In this document: positions 27,947-36,889 of the stretch, in pieces
Layout: each line of letters starts with the position of its first letter
Position numbering within the stretch: position 1 is the first letter of the stretch
NCBI RefSeq assembly: GCF_000815465.1
Contig: NZ_JSWE01000206.1
Span: 1 to 64,000, forward strand
Source of the DNA: Candidatus Jidaibacter acanthamoeba
Lineage (GTDB): Bacteria > Pseudomonadota > Alphaproteobacteria > Rickettsiales > Midichloriaceae
DNA length: 64,000 nt
Direction of reading: 5' to 3'
Program-made: the position numbers and the translations under genes
Notes under the pieces: model-generated
Told to the model about the DNA's origin: nothing
The model's database searches: none
Seen by the model: only the letters and a program-made list of their open reading frames with translations

Positions 27947-29725
27947 TCAGCTTTCCTCAGTTGCGGCTTTTTTAGAGCTCATCATCTCCTTAGCTTTACG
28001 CGGATCATACGGCTCCTGTTGCGGCAAGCTGATAGGCTTTAACAGTCTTTTCTTAAAAAAGGCATCATCATAATATTTAATCTTTTTAGATTTAATCGGT
28101 GGGCAGGATTCAATAAGTAAAATTTGATCATCACGCGGCAAACCGATAACTTCCTGCGGCAAAAGTAAAGCCCTTTGAGTTTTAGAAACGTTTAATGATC
28201 TGGAAGCCGGATTAAAGTCTAAGAATTTAGGCCTATTTGCTGAAACTTGGTCAACGGTCTTATTGCCGATTAGCTGAGAAATCAGGTTGGCGGTTTCCAC
28301 GTTGTTTGCTGCAAAGGTTACTCTATAAGTCGCATTGGATAAAAACGAGTTCATTCCTGCTTCTTCGTATATACCTTTTAGCTGCTCCGTATCCTGAATA
28401 ATTAAAAATAGCCTGACGTGATAACCCCTAAAATATGCGATACCGCTTGCAAATTGTTCCATCTTTCCGAGAGTAGGGAACTCATCCATCATGAACATTA
28501 CTCCGTAAGGATCTTCCTTACTTGGTAATCTTCTCGCTAAGAACTCGGTAGCCTGCTGGTAGAATACCTGCATTAAAGGTTGTAAGCGCTGCAGGTTATC
28601 CGGTGTTAGCCCGACATAAACCGTGGTTAACGTGCGTTTGAAATCAAGTATGTTAAAGTCACTGGAAGCTGTTGCGGTATCAATAAGAGGGTTTGCCCAT
28701 AATTCAAGGTTAGAATTCATGGTGGATATTACGCCCGATCTCTCTTTATCAGCTTTCTGCAGGAAAGCTGCTATGTTCATATAAGCTACGGGATGGATTT
28801 CCTGACCGATAGTATCGAGTACTACTGCAAGGTTATACACTACGTCATCGCTTCTCATTGTTCTGACTACTTCACCAAATGATTTTATCTTATCCGGCAC
28901 GGCAATCAGATATAACACTACCCCGACAAATAATGAGCGTGCTTCATTATTCCAGAATTCCTTCTCAGGCATAATCAGGTTAGCAATTTTCTGCACGTCA
29001 TCCACCATCTGGCCGGGTTTACTGCTCACCCAGTCAATCGGGTTATAACAATGGGTAATACCGTCCGGGTCAGCCGGGTTCCAACAGTAAACCTGTTGCC
29101 CCATTTTCTGCCGCCAACCGCTGGTAAGCTCAAAGTTTTCTAACTTAATATCATGACAAAATACTGAATCTTCCCAATAAAGTAAGTTAGGAATTACAAA
29201 GCCTACACCTTTACCGGATCCGGTAGGAGCAAATAGCAAACAATGTTGATATCCGGGTGCCACTAAATAACCTTTATTATCTTTTCCGAGCAACATTCCC
29301 TTTTTAGCTCTTAATCCGGCTTTGAATATATCATCCTCGCTTGCCCATTTCGCATCGCCATGTAGAGCTTCCTCAGGCTTAAAAGGCCTCTTTTCATAAA
29401 GGGTTTCCCGATACTTCCAGATCAGGTAGGCAAATGTGGTAATAGGGATAATAGTAGCAAGCACTAATCTGGGTATAAGATAATTATGAAAAGTTAGAGT
29501 GATACCGGATAGATTGTTTATCCACCAGAAATAATAATATATTAAAACATTAAAAGGCTCAGATGAGGTTAGGAAATACGGGGTTATTGAATATATTCCT
29601 GATTCAGTAATACTAAATATAATTCCTGAAAGATAAAATGCAAAAATAACCACAACTATACCAAAAGCAACGGCCGCCATTACATTTCTAATAAAATTAC
29701 CTGCTTTACCAAAATTTTCAGCCAT
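27947..29725 (-). CDS. virD4: Type IV secretion coupling ATPase VirD4 (RvhD4)
   Basis: Coupling protein that recruits effector substrates to the T4SS. N-terminal membrane segments (about 12-40 and 50-105) precede the hexameric ATPase domain with Walker A APTGSGKGVGFVIPNLL (about 166-182) and Walker B GVMFMMDEFPTLG. At 592 residues it matches rickettsial RvhD4. It is last in the virB8-virB9-virB10-virB11-virD4 operon, with 5 bases from virB11. Its intact motifs indicate an active secretion system and therefore secreted effectors somewhere in the genome. Confidence 0.96.
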   Translation of the reverse strand: MAENFGKAGNFIRNVMAAVAFGIVVVIFAFYLSGIIFSITESGIYSITPYFLTSSEPFNVLIYYYFWWINNLSGITLTFHNYLIPRLVLATIIPITTFAYLIWKYRETLYEKRPFKPEEALHGDAKWASEDDIFKAGLRAKKGMLLGKDNKGYLVAPGYQHCLLFAPTGSGKGVGFVIPNLLYWEDSVFCHDIKLENFELTSGWRQKMGQQVYCWNPADPDGITHCYNPIDWVSSKPGQMVDDVQKIANLIMPEKEFWNNEARSLFVGVVLYLIAVPDKIKSFGEVVRTMRSDDVVYNLAVVLDTIGQEIHPVAYMNIAAFLQKADKERSGVISTMNSNLELWANPLIDTATASSDFNILDFKRTLTTVYVGLTPDNLQRLQPLMQVFYQQATEFLARRLPSKEDPYGVMFMMDEFPTLGKMEQFASGIAYFRGYHVRLFLIIQDTEQLKGIYEEAGMNSFLSNATYRVTFAANNVETANLISQLIGNKTVDQVSANRPKFLDFNPASRSLNVSKTQRALLLPQEVIGLPRDDQILLIESCPPIKSKKIKYYDDAFFKKRLLKPISLPQQEPYDPRKAKEMMSSKKAATEES

Positions 29726-29730
29726 ACCTG

Positions 29731-30729
29731 TTATAATCCTTGGGTTATATTTCCTGAGCCTTTAAAGTAAATTTCCGATATATATCGTTTACCTTTACCA
29801 GCTCTTTTTAATTGTACAACAACATCAACAACATTTAAAATATATTCTTTAATTTGCTCGGGCGGCATCCCTAGGCCTGCTTGCATAACCATGAGCTTTA
29901 ACTGCTCGAGTGCCATTAGCGGAGTATCTGCGTGCAATGTTGATATCGAACCCGGGTGGCCGGTGTTAATCGCCCTTAAAAAGCTGAATGCTTCAGCGCC
30001 TCTGAGCTCTCCTACTATAATTCTATCCGGTCTTAAACGTAAACATGCTTCAATTAGATCCTGAGTGGTTACTTTTGCACGACCTTGCCCCCCCTTAGAG
30101 GATAATAAATGCAATCTATTCGGATGACTGCTTAAATCTATTTCTCTTGCATCTTCGCAAGTGATTAAACGCTCTTCCTTAGGTATGGTACGGAGCATAG
30201 CATTAGTAAATGTCGTTTTACCGGTGGAAGTCCCTCCGCTTATTATAATATTCTTTCTGGAGAGTATTCCGGTTCTAAGAAATTCTTTTATATTTTTATT
30301 CTTAAGGTAATTATTTAAAATTTCTCTTGCTTCATCGTGTTCTTCTTCGATAGCAGTACTATCAAAAGCTCCCATTTTCTCATAATCATCCAAGCTCATT
30401 TTTATTGTAGAAGGTTTCCTGATCGACATGCCGATAGTTCCTGATTCACATGCAGGAGGTATAATAATCTGAATCCTGTAACCGTTTGGAAGAGTTGCAG
30501 AGAGTAGGGGGGTTTCTTCACTTATCTTTTGGTCTGTTGATTGCGCAACCAGCAAACTTAAGCCCCTTAAATGATCAAAATCTAGTTCAGGCATACTTTC
30601 ATATCTGATATCACCCCTCTTTTCAATCCAGGCCTCAAAAGGACGATTAATGGAAACCTCATTAACATCCTCTTCGGCGAAGATTTTTTTCAAAGGCTCA
30701 AGGTAAGTTTCTAAAGCAGTTAAAGTCAT
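29731..30729 (-). CDS. virB11: Type IV secretion ATPase VirB11 (RvhB11)
   Basis: Hexameric traffic ATPase at the inner-membrane base of the T4SS. It has an N-terminal domain, then Walker A SGGTSTGKTTF (about 164-174), the Asp box ITCEDAREIDL, Walker B-like IIVGELRGAEAFSFL and the His box TGHPGSISTLHAD. Length 332 is normal. It overlaps virB10 by 4 bases (start within the virB10 stop), typical translational coupling. All catalytic motifs are intact. Confidence 0.97.
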   Translation of the reverse strand: MTLTALETYLEPLKKIFAEEDVNEVSINRPFEAWIEKRGDIRYESMPELDFDHLRGLSLLVAQSTDQKISEETPLLSATLPNGYRIQIIIPPACESGTIGMSIRKPSTIKMSLDDYEKMGAFDSTAIEEEHDEAREILNNYLKNKNIKEFLRTGILSRKNIIISGGTSTGKTTFTNAMLRTIPKEERLITCEDAREIDLSSHPNRLHLLSSKGGQGRAKVTTQDLIEACLRLRPDRIIVGELRGAEAFSFLRAINTGHPGSISTLHADTPLMALEQLKLMVMQAGLGMPPEQIKEYILNVVDVVVQLKRAGKGKRYISEIYFKGSGNITQGL

Positions 30730-32108
30730 TTTAATACCTGTGCGCTATTAGAGGTAAACCCTGAAGGAAAAACTAAGTCTTTCTTAACGTAAATATTAAT
30801 ATAAGCACCTTGGTTCACAGTAATAGTCGGTTTAGTAGAGAAGGTTTTTTCAACTATTTCTTTACCGACTTTTGTAAATTGATCAGAAGCTTCTTGAGCT
30901 TGTTGAGCAGCAAAAGTTGATTGTGAAGTGGTCGATGTACCACCGACACCGGTAGTTGTAGTAGTGGTTACCTGATCGTTTTTATTCACATTAGTAAATT
31001 TATTGGCAAGCACAGGTATTACATATGAAACAAGTAATGCCGAGCCCAATTTAGTCCAGAATTTGTTATCAAGTTTGCCTTCAACCCCGGCTCTGCCAAG
31101 TTGGTCAGTGCCTGGAGATGAGATTGCAAGATCGATACCATCCGGCCTTATCACTCGATCCCAAACTATACTAACTCTGGTTTGTCCATCTTTTATTTCA
31201 GAATCATAAGTTCCGACTACCCGGGATCCTTTAGGGAGTAAAATGTTTTTTCCTGATTCGGCATAAACGTCACGCACTATAGCAGCTCTTAACATTCCCG
31301 GCAGATCAGTGTTAATTGCCGTCTCTAAAACTGCATTAATAACTTTTCCTTGGGCAATAATTAAATCGGTATTACCTATTTTAGTGGCGGTAACTTGTTC
31401 GGAAGATGTTTTGGTAAGTGAAACGCCGTCTAAAGAGCCGTTACCGAAGCCTAGAAAGTCAACTTTATTTTTTTTCTTGGTTTCCGCAGAGTCTTTTTCA
31501 TCGGCTGCACCTTTTTTATCGGTAGTAGAAAATGCTCCTCCGCCACCCACAACAATCATGCCTGCTTTACGTTTAGCTTCCAGTTTTTTTACCCTTTCAA
31601 GATCGTCTGAATTAGATTTTACGATATTAGTAATGATAGGTGCATTGTTTGGCTGATTAAACAATGGTGAGGAAGGTGATAATGGAGTAGGCGGGGGAGG
31701 TGGCTCCGGAGGAGTCGGGTCGGTAAGCGGCGGCGGCTCCGGTAATTTAGGCGGAGTTATACTTACGGTTGCTTCCGCAGGTTTAGTTACCGGTGCCGAG
31801 GTTTTCAGCAGTTCTTCTTTTTGTGCTGCTATTTCTCTTTCTTTCTTATCTTTAATCTCTTCCGGAGAGTAAGGGCGCCCGAAAAATATATAGTATAATA
31901 CCACGATGGTAACTACTACAATTCCAATTGCCATAACCTTCTTATGTTGAGGTGTAGAAGCAACTATAGAAAATTGGCTTGCTTGGCTTTCCTGTTCGTT
32001 ACTATTTTCTGAGGGAGAACTTGAAGGCTCCGCTTCGCTACCGGAAGCCTCAGTATGGTTGGCATCGACCTCAATTACTTTATTATTTTTATCGTCTGGC
32101 ATCATCAT
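30726..32108 (-). CDS. virB10: Type IV secretion core protein VirB10 (RvhB10)
   Basis: Spans the envelope and links inner-membrane ATPases to the outer-membrane pore. A short cytoplasmic Ser/Glu-rich tail (1-55) precedes one membrane helix (about 58-77). A Pro-rich periplasmic linker (about 105-150) is followed by the TrbI/VirB10 C-terminal domain, with ILLPKGSRVVGTYD and VSIVWDRVIRPDGIDLAI. Length 460 is within range. The gene overlaps virB11 by 4 bases and starts 8 bases after virB9. Confidence 0.95.
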   Translation of the reverse strand: MMMPDDKNNKVIEVDANHTEASGSEAEPSSSPSENSNEQESQASQFSIVASTPQHKKVMAIGIVVVTIVVLYYIFFGRPYSPEEIKDKKEREIAAQKEELLKTSAPVTKPAEATVSITPPKLPEPPPLTDPTPPEPPPPPTPLSPSSPLFNQPNNAPIITNIVKSNSDDLERVKKLEAKRKAGMIVVGGGGAFSTTDKKGAADEKDSAETKKKNKVDFLGFGNGSLDGVSLTKTSSEQVTATKIGNTDLIIAQGKVINAVLETAINTDLPGMLRAAIVRDVYAESGKNILLPKGSRVVGTYDSEIKDGQTRVSIVWDRVIRPDGIDLAISSPGTDQLGRAGVEGKLDNKFWTKLGSALLVSYVIPVLANKFTNVNKNDQVTTTTTTGVGGTSTTSQSTFAAQQAQEASDQFTKVGKEIVEKTFSTKPTITVNQGAYINIYVKKDLVFPSGFTSNSAQVLK

Positions 32109-32116
32109 CCCATCAT

Positions 32117-32845
32117 TTATTTTTTATAATTCTCATTATATACTTTCACGATATCCATATTATCAGATAGCTCAAATTCCGGGGCAACCGTGTTAACTAC
32201 AATATATTTCCCTTTTATTTTAGGAACAAGTTTTACTAAAGTTTTACCGCTCACAGTACTTATTTGCGGAACGTTTCGTGTTGAAGGAAACTCGAAAAAC
32301 GTATTTATCCCGTCATCAAATATTTTAATCGGTGCAATTCTATCAGCTCCGGAAAGGGTATAATTAAAGTTGAAAGGTTTAACGACAGGTATAGCATCCT
32401 GTTCTGAAAAGCTTTTAACTTGAGGTTTAATCTGATCGGTTTCATCATCAGGGTAGAAGAATCGGACTACATATACCAATTCCTCATCAATTGTATATGA
32501 CAGTAATCTTGATTGAATTTCAAATTGGTATGTTCTCATATTGGTTATGATTGTCATATTAGTAAGAATGTTTTCCTCAAGCGGTCTAATAAAGAGCCTT
32601 CTACCGACCGGAATTAACTGCCATGCAAAGCTGTTTCCTACTGAAATAGTTTGTATTTCTTCACCGTCGGCAAATTCGATACTCGTTTGATAGCCATAGT
32701 GTACAACTACTCTAAAAACTTCGTTTTCGCTATATACGAAAGTTTTTATTCTGCTATCAATTGCGATAGGTTGATCGGCATGAGCAAATGCGCAAGGTAA
32801 GATTAATAATATTAATAAAATAAATCTTTTAGTTAAACTACACAT
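32117..32845 (-). CDS. virB9: Type IV secretion outer-membrane protein VirB9 (RvhB9)
   Basis: Component of the outer-membrane core complex with VirB7 and VirB10. A signal peptide ends AHA at about residue 23. The periplasmic part has VFRVVVHYGYQTSIEFADGE and the C-terminal domain ends VVNTVAPEFELSDNMDIVKV. Length 242 is usual for a rickettsial VirB9. It lies 5 bases after virB8 and 8 before virB10. No virB7-like small lipoprotein gene was seen in the operon, as is common in Rickettsiales. Confidence 0.94.
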   Translation of the reverse strand: MCSLTKRFILLILLILPCAFAHADQPIAIDSRIKTFVYSENEVFRVVVHYGYQTSIEFADGEEIQTISVGNSFAWQLIPVGRRLFIRPLEENILTNMTIITNMRTYQFEIQSRLLSYTIDEELVYVVRFFYPDDETDQIKPQVKSFSEQDAIPVVKPFNFNYTLSGADRIAPIKIFDDGINTFFEFPSTRNVPQISTVSGKTLVKLVPKIKGKYIVVNTVAPEFELSDNMDIVKVYNENYKK

Positions 32846-32850
32846 CTTTA

Positions 32851-33561
32851 CTATGCTCCTCTTTGTTGTTCATCTTCAATTCTATACAAGGTTACTTTAA
32901 ATCCTAACGGATTAATTAACCTTTCGTCATCATTCATTTGTAAATTAGCAAATTTAAATTCTACGAAACAAATTTTATCCATTACCTGGTTCATTATTCC
33001 TTTTACTTCCATTCTGATTCTAACTTGTGCAGATGTCGGTGATTGGAAAATAATAGATTTTAAGCTTACTGTTCTATAGTTATTATTACCATATAAATTG
33101 TACGGGCTATTAGGGTTTTTAATACTGAATTTAGGTCTATAGTCACTATAATACACATCTTCTGAAGAAAGAACCCTTACTACTGTATTGTAATTATAAT
33201 CATAGGAATTGAAAATGAATTCTTCTCTTGCTCTTATATATTTCATAACAAAATATCTTTTAACGGCATCATCCGCCGAGTAAGCTTTAACGCTCACAGG
33301 TTCTACAACGGTAGGTACACCGGTTTTTCGTTCGATTTCAATTACAAACGGTTCAATTGAGCGGGTACTTTTTATATACCTGATGGCAAGCACTGAAAGT
33401 GCTATAGTAATCAATGAAATGACACAAACTAAAAACAAAAGGTTGCGTTGTATAAGCATTTTTTCATAGCGTTCGGAATACCAATTTTTTAATGAGAGCG
33501 TAGCTTCTTTTGATTGCTCCTCTTTTTTCAATAACCCTTTTATTTTATCTATAAATTTCAT
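32851..33561 (-). CDS. virB8: Type IV secretion assembly protein VirB8 (RvhB8)
   Basis: Inner-membrane assembly factor of the T4SS. A cytoplasmic tail leads to one membrane helix (about 41-60, LLFLVCVISLITIALSVLAI) and a periplasmic NTF2-like domain (RSIEPFVIEIERKTG, RTVSLKSIIF). I place the start at the ATG at 33561, preceded by AGGA. The frame extends to a TTG at 33591 but has less support. It begins 38 bases after sodB on the same strand and may share its transcript. Confidence 0.93.
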   Translation of the reverse strand: MKFIDKIKGLLKKEEQSKEATLSLKNWYSERYEKMLIQRNLLFLVCVISLITIALSVLAIRYIKSTRSIEPFVIEIERKTGVPTVVEPVSVKAYSADDAVKRYFVMKYIRAREEFIFNSYDYNYNTVVRVLSSEDVYYSDYRPKFSIKNPNSPYNLYGNNNYRTVSLKSIIFQSPTSAQVRIRMEVKGIMNQVMDKICFVEFKFANLQMNDDERLINPLGFKVTLYRIEDEQQRGA

Positions 33562-33599
33562 ATGATTCCTAATTATATTTCCCCGCCTCAATTAATAAT

Positions 33600-34226
33600 C
33601 TATCTTGAATTAAAGTTTTCTTCAACAAATTGCCAGTTAATTAATTTTTCTATAAACGTATTTACATAATCAGCTCTGCGATTCTGATAATCCAAATAGT
33701 ATGCATGTTCCCAAACATCAATGGTCAGGAGGGCTTTTTGACCTAAAACCATCGGAAGTTCGGCATTACCGGTTTTTATTACTTTTAACTTATCTTTATC
33801 TAAAACCAGCCATGCCCAACCGCTTCCGAATTGAGTGATTGCAGCATTCTTAAATTCTTCGACAAATTTTTCCATGCTTCCGAAATCTTCATTTATTTTA
33901 TCTTGTAAAGTTTTAGAAGGTAAACCGCCACCGTCTTTTTTCATACAATGCCATAAAAAAGCATGATTCCAAACTTGCGCGGCATTATTAAAAATCCCCA
34001 CCTTATCGGCTTTCTGATAGGATTTCTCTATAATATCTTCTAGTCCCATTTCAGCAAACGGAGAATCTTTTATTAAGTTATTCAAGTTTGTAACATAGGT
34101 TTGGTGATGTTTGCCATGATGAAAAGACAAGGTCTCTTCAGAGACATAAGGTTCTAGTGCATTTTTTGCATAAGGCAACTGAGGTAGGGTAAAATTATTT
34201 CTTTGCGCAAGTAAATCTTTTAACAT
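33600..34226 (-). CDS. sodB: Superoxide dismutase, iron type
   Basis: Removes superoxide in the cytoplasm. The length is 208. Fe/Mn-SOD metal ligands are visible: His36 in LSFHHGKHHQTYV, the second His in AQVWNHAFLWHCM, and the Asp and His of DVWEHAYYLDYQNRR. The Gln in NAAQVWNH favours the iron form. A strong ribosome-binding site (AAGGAG) and a good promoter (34273-34302) precede it. It may lead the virB8-virD4 operon, whereas in Anaplasmataceae sodB is usually linked to virB3-virB4-virB6. Confidence 0.96.
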   Translation of the reverse strand: MLKDLLAQRNNFTLPQLPYAKNALEPYVSEETLSFHHGKHHQTYVTNLNNLIKDSPFAEMGLEDIIEKSYQKADKVGIFNNAAQVWNHAFLWHCMKKDGGGLPSKTLQDKINEDFGSMEKFVEEFKNAAITQFGSGWAWLVLDKDKLKVIKTGNAELPMVLGQKALLTIDVWEHAYYLDYQNRRADYVNTFIEKLINWQFVEENFNSR

Positions 34227-34272
34227 TGTCTTCTCCTTAATTAATTTAACTCTTGAATACTAACCAATTTAA

Positions 34273-34302
34273 AATATAAATACCATAAATAGCAATATTC
34301 AA
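34273..34302 (-). promoter_or_regulatory. Sigma-70 promoter for sodB and possibly the T4SS operon
   Basis: On the minus strand TTGAAT (34297-34302) and TATATT (34273-34278) are 18 bases apart. Transcription would start near 34265, leaving a leader of about 39 bases with AAGGAG just before the sodB ATG. Confidence 0.6.
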
Positions 34303-34422
34303 AAGGCAAAAAAGCACCCAAATAAATTTGACTGTTACTATTATCTTTAATAGGGTAGAAAGTAATTTGCAAGGTGTAGATTATATTAAACAAAAACTTA
34401 TTTATTTTTTTAACATTAAATT

Positions 34423-35343
34423 ATGAAAAAGATTGGTATAAATGATACAATAACTATCTTCGGCGGTAGCGGCTTTATCGGAAGTTATATTGTAAAAGAA
34501 TTAGCTAAGACGGGGGCTAAGATAAAAATAGTTTCTCGTAACCCAGAAGAGAATAATCAGCTGAAAGTTTGCGGTTCAGTTGGGCAAATTGCTTTTGTTA
34601 AAGGGGATATTAAAAGTTTTAAAGATATTGAAAAAAACGTTGAAGGTTCGACATTCGTAGTAAATCTGGTCGGGATATTATTTGAAAGCAGTAAGCAAAA
34701 ATTTAACAAGTTACATGTAGAGGCTGCAAAAAATATTGCTTTATCCTGTTCTAATAACGGTATAAGAAGATTAATACATTTTTCAGCGCTAGGAGTAAAT
34801 AGAAATCATACTTCTAAATATGCCTCAACTAAGCTTGAGGGTGAAAAAGCTGTGCTTCAGACATTTCCGAATTCAGTGATTATTCGCCCAAGCGTAGTGT
34901 TCGGAAGAGAAGATAACTTTATAAATATGTTTGCAAAACTTGTTGCCGTGTTCCCCGTTATTCCTTTAATCGGCGGCGGCAGAACCAGGCTTCAGCCAGT
35001 TTATGTTGTGGACGTTGCTGAAGCTGTGGGGAGATGCTTAGTTAAGGATAATATTTGCGGAAAAGTTTTTGAGTTGGGAGGGTCAAAAGTCTATACTTTG
35101 CGAGAGATATATGAATTAGTATTTAAATTGATCGGCAAAAAAAAGCCGTTGGTAAGTATCCCATTCATATTTGCTAAAGTTATGGCTGCGATTTTAAGTT
35201 TATTACCTCGGCCATTACTTACTTGTGACCAAGTTGAATTACTTAAAACTGATAATGTTATAGTAAAAACTAAGAACAGTTTTGAAGAATTAGGCTTAAC
35301 CCCAACCTCAATGGAGGCAGTTTTATCCGAGTATATCAGATAA
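34423..35343 (+). CDS. NDUFA9-like NAD(P)-binding complex I accessory protein
   Basis: Short-chain dehydrogenase/epimerase fold resembling the mitochondrial complex I subunit NDUFA9. The Rossmann motif is TIFGGSGFIGSYIVKELA near residue 12. Other shared features are FSALGVNRNHTSKYASTK (with a YxxxK-like context) and IIRPSVVFGREDNFIN. Length 306 fits. It precedes the NDUFA12 gene by about 70 bases. Such subunits are typical of alphaproteobacteria and reflect their relation to mitochondria. A general epimerase role cannot be excluded. Confidence 0.85.
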   Translation: MKKIGINDTITIFGGSGFIGSYIVKELAKTGAKIKIVSRNPEENNQLKVCGSVGQIAFVKGDIKSFKDIEKNVEGSTFVVNLVGILFESSKQKFNKLHVEAAKNIALSCSNNGIRRLIHFSALGVNRNHTSKYASTKLEGEKAVLQTFPNSVIIRPSVVFGREDNFINMFAKLVAVFPVIPLIGGGRTRLQPVYVVDVAEAVGRCLVKDNICGKVFELGGSKVYTLREIYELVFKLIGKKKPLVSIPFIFAKVMAAILSLLPRPLLTCDQVELLKTDNVIVKTKNSFEELGLTPTSMEAVLSEYIR

Positions 35344-35410
35344 CTAAATTGACTTATTCTCCGGGCAATAATATTATTATATTAATAAAGAGAGGAAATA
35401 TAATTTTTCT

Positions 35411-35770
35411 ATGAATTTAACAATTTGGATTTATACAAAGCTTTTTGGCAAGTGTGTTGGTGAGGATCAGTTCGGTAATCGATACTATGAATCAAAGCGT
35501 TTTCATAGAGATTTTAACAGAAATGACCGTTGGGTCTATTATAAAGGTATACCTGAGCCTTCAAAAATTCCGCCTGTGTGGTATGGTTGGTTGCATTATC
35601 AATCGGATGAAGTGCCGCAAAAAGATAAAAAATTATATAAATGGGAAAAAGAAAAAGTACCGAATTTAACCGGTACGGAGTTTGCATATTATCCTAGCGG
35701 ACATGTTTTAGGTGACGGAAAAAGAAGAAAGGCGACCGGCGATTATGAAGCCTGGAAACCAAATCAATAA
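35411..35770 (+). CDS. NADH:ubiquinone oxidoreductase accessory subunit NDUFA12
   Basis: Homologue of the mitochondrial complex I subunit B17.2/NDUFA12, an assembly and stability factor on the peripheral arm. The 119-residue sequence has GNRYYESKRFHRDF, RWVYYKGIPEPSKIPPVWYG and the conserved WLHYQSDEVP. It is followed by mlaD after 11 bases and then a DUF2155 gene, an arrangement common in alphaproteobacteria. Confidence 0.93.
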   Translation: MNLTIWIYTKLFGKCVGEDQFGNRYYESKRFHRDFNRNDRWVYYKGIPEPSKIPPVWYGWLHYQSDEVPQKDKKLYKWEKEKVPNLTGTEFAYYPSGHVLGDGKRRKATGDYEAWKPNQ

Positions 35771-35781
35771 CGGGAGAGGAA

Positions 35782-36294
35782 ATGTCTAAGAATATTTTTG
35801 AAACAGTGGTCGGATTTATAGTGCTTGCGGTTGCAATAGGCTTTATAATAATCGCCTATAAAAGCGGCAGTATAAATTATAAGGATATTAAAGGTTATAA
35901 GGTAACTGCTCAGTTTACCAGAATTGACGGTATTAATATCGGAAGTGATGTTAAATTAAGCGGGGTTAAAGTCGGTAATGTTATCTCTCTTAGGTTGGAT
36001 CCAAAAAGTTATAATGCAGTAATTGAGCTCGTTATAAACGATGATTATAAGCTTCCCGTTGATAGTTCAGCTGAAATTATCGGTAATGGTTTGCTGGGTG
36101 ATAAGTATATTTCACTTGCTCCCGGAGCGGATGAAGAATTGCTGAAAGAAGGCAGTAGAATTGAATTCACTCAACCTGCTATTAGTTTTGAGAGCTTAAT
36201 TGCTAGGTTTATTTTCGGTTCTACGGATGGTAATAAGAAACAAAAGGATACTAATAATTCTTCGGATGCTTCGCATGCTGCAAATCCTAGCTAA
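35782..36294 (+). CDS. mlaD: Phospholipid transport protein MlaD (MCE domain)
   Basis: Substrate-binding part of the Mla system, which moves phospholipids between the inner and outer membrane. One N-terminal membrane helix (about 8-26) is followed by a single MCE domain with VTAQFTRIDGINIGSDVKLS, GVKVGNVISLRL and GNGLLGDKYISL. The Ser/Asn tail is low complexity. The 170-residue length matches the alphaproteobacterial form. It starts 11 bases after NDUFA12 and overlaps the DUF2155 gene at its 3' end. Confidence 0.94.
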   Translation: MSKNIFETVVGFIVLAVAIGFIIIAYKSGSINYKDIKGYKVTAQFTRIDGINIGSDVKLSGVKVGNVISLRLDPKSYNAVIELVINDDYKLPVDSSAEIIGNGLLGDKYISLAPGADEELLKEGSRIEFTQPAISFESLIARFIFGSTDGNKKQKDTNNSSDASHAANPS

Positions 36295-36751
36295 ATTTTT
36301 AGCTTTTATTTTTATTTTTTGGAATATGGTATTTGCTGCGGAAAATAATGACAGCACCCTTATAAAAAAAATAGATGAATCAATTTTTAGTGCTCTGGAT
36401 AAAGAGAGTACGGAAGAAATAGAAAGGCAAGGGGTAAGGGGGGGCTTCTATAATACAGCTCAAATTAATATTGTTGATAAAAAAATGGGGAAGATGGATG
36501 TGGTAACGGTTAATCTCCAAAAACCTATTATGTTTAATGATGAAATTGCTATTAGAGTTCTTAGCTGTTGGAAGGAAAATGAAAAAAAACTTTTACCTGA
36601 CAGTAAAGCATGGATTGAATTTTATACTGTTTCCAAGCAAAATGAGCTGGATAAACAGTTTAGCGGTTGGATATTCTCTAATAATGCAGGGATTTCAAAA
36701 TATTTTAATGAAAAATATGAGTTTATTCTTAGCGACTGTGTAAATAATTAG
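36266..36751 (+). CDS. DUF2155 family exported protein
   Basis: Periplasmic protein of a small alphaproteobacterial family of unknown role. The conserved domain shows GGFYNTAQINIVDKKMGKMD, IRVLSCWKENEKKL and the end FSGWIFSNNAGISKYFNEK. I put the start near the ATG at 36266 or 36275, which gives a signal peptide (LQILAKFLAFIFIFWNMVFA). The longer frame from 36200 would add unsupported residues inside mlaD. It overlaps mlaD by about 29 bases, and its synteny with mlaD suggests an envelope role. Confidence 0.85.
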   Translation: MLRMLQILAKFLAFIFIFWNMVFAAENNDSTLIKKIDESIFSALDKESTEEIERQGVRGGFYNTAQINIVDKKMGKMDVVTVNLQKPIMFNDEIAIRVLSCWKENEKKLLPDSKAWIEFYTVSKQNELDKQFSGWIFSNNAGISKYFNEKYEFILSDCVNN

Positions 36752-36839
36752 GTTTTATTCTATTTAATAGATTCTATATGAAAAATAAAAAAATCTAATA
36801 ATAAAATTTCCTTCAAGAAATATTTCTTTAATATACTTG

Positions 36840-36848
36840 TGCTATAAT
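36840..36848 (+). promoter_or_regulatory. Extended -10 promoter for the ankyrin gene
   Basis: TGCTATAAT is a perfect -10 hexamer with the upstream TG of an extended -10. No convincing -35 is present, as usual for this class. Transcription would start near 36855, 35 bases before the ATG at 36890. Confidence 0.55.
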
Positions 36849-36889
36849 GCTTGCTTAAAAGAATTTTATACTTTTTAGAGTGTATTAAA

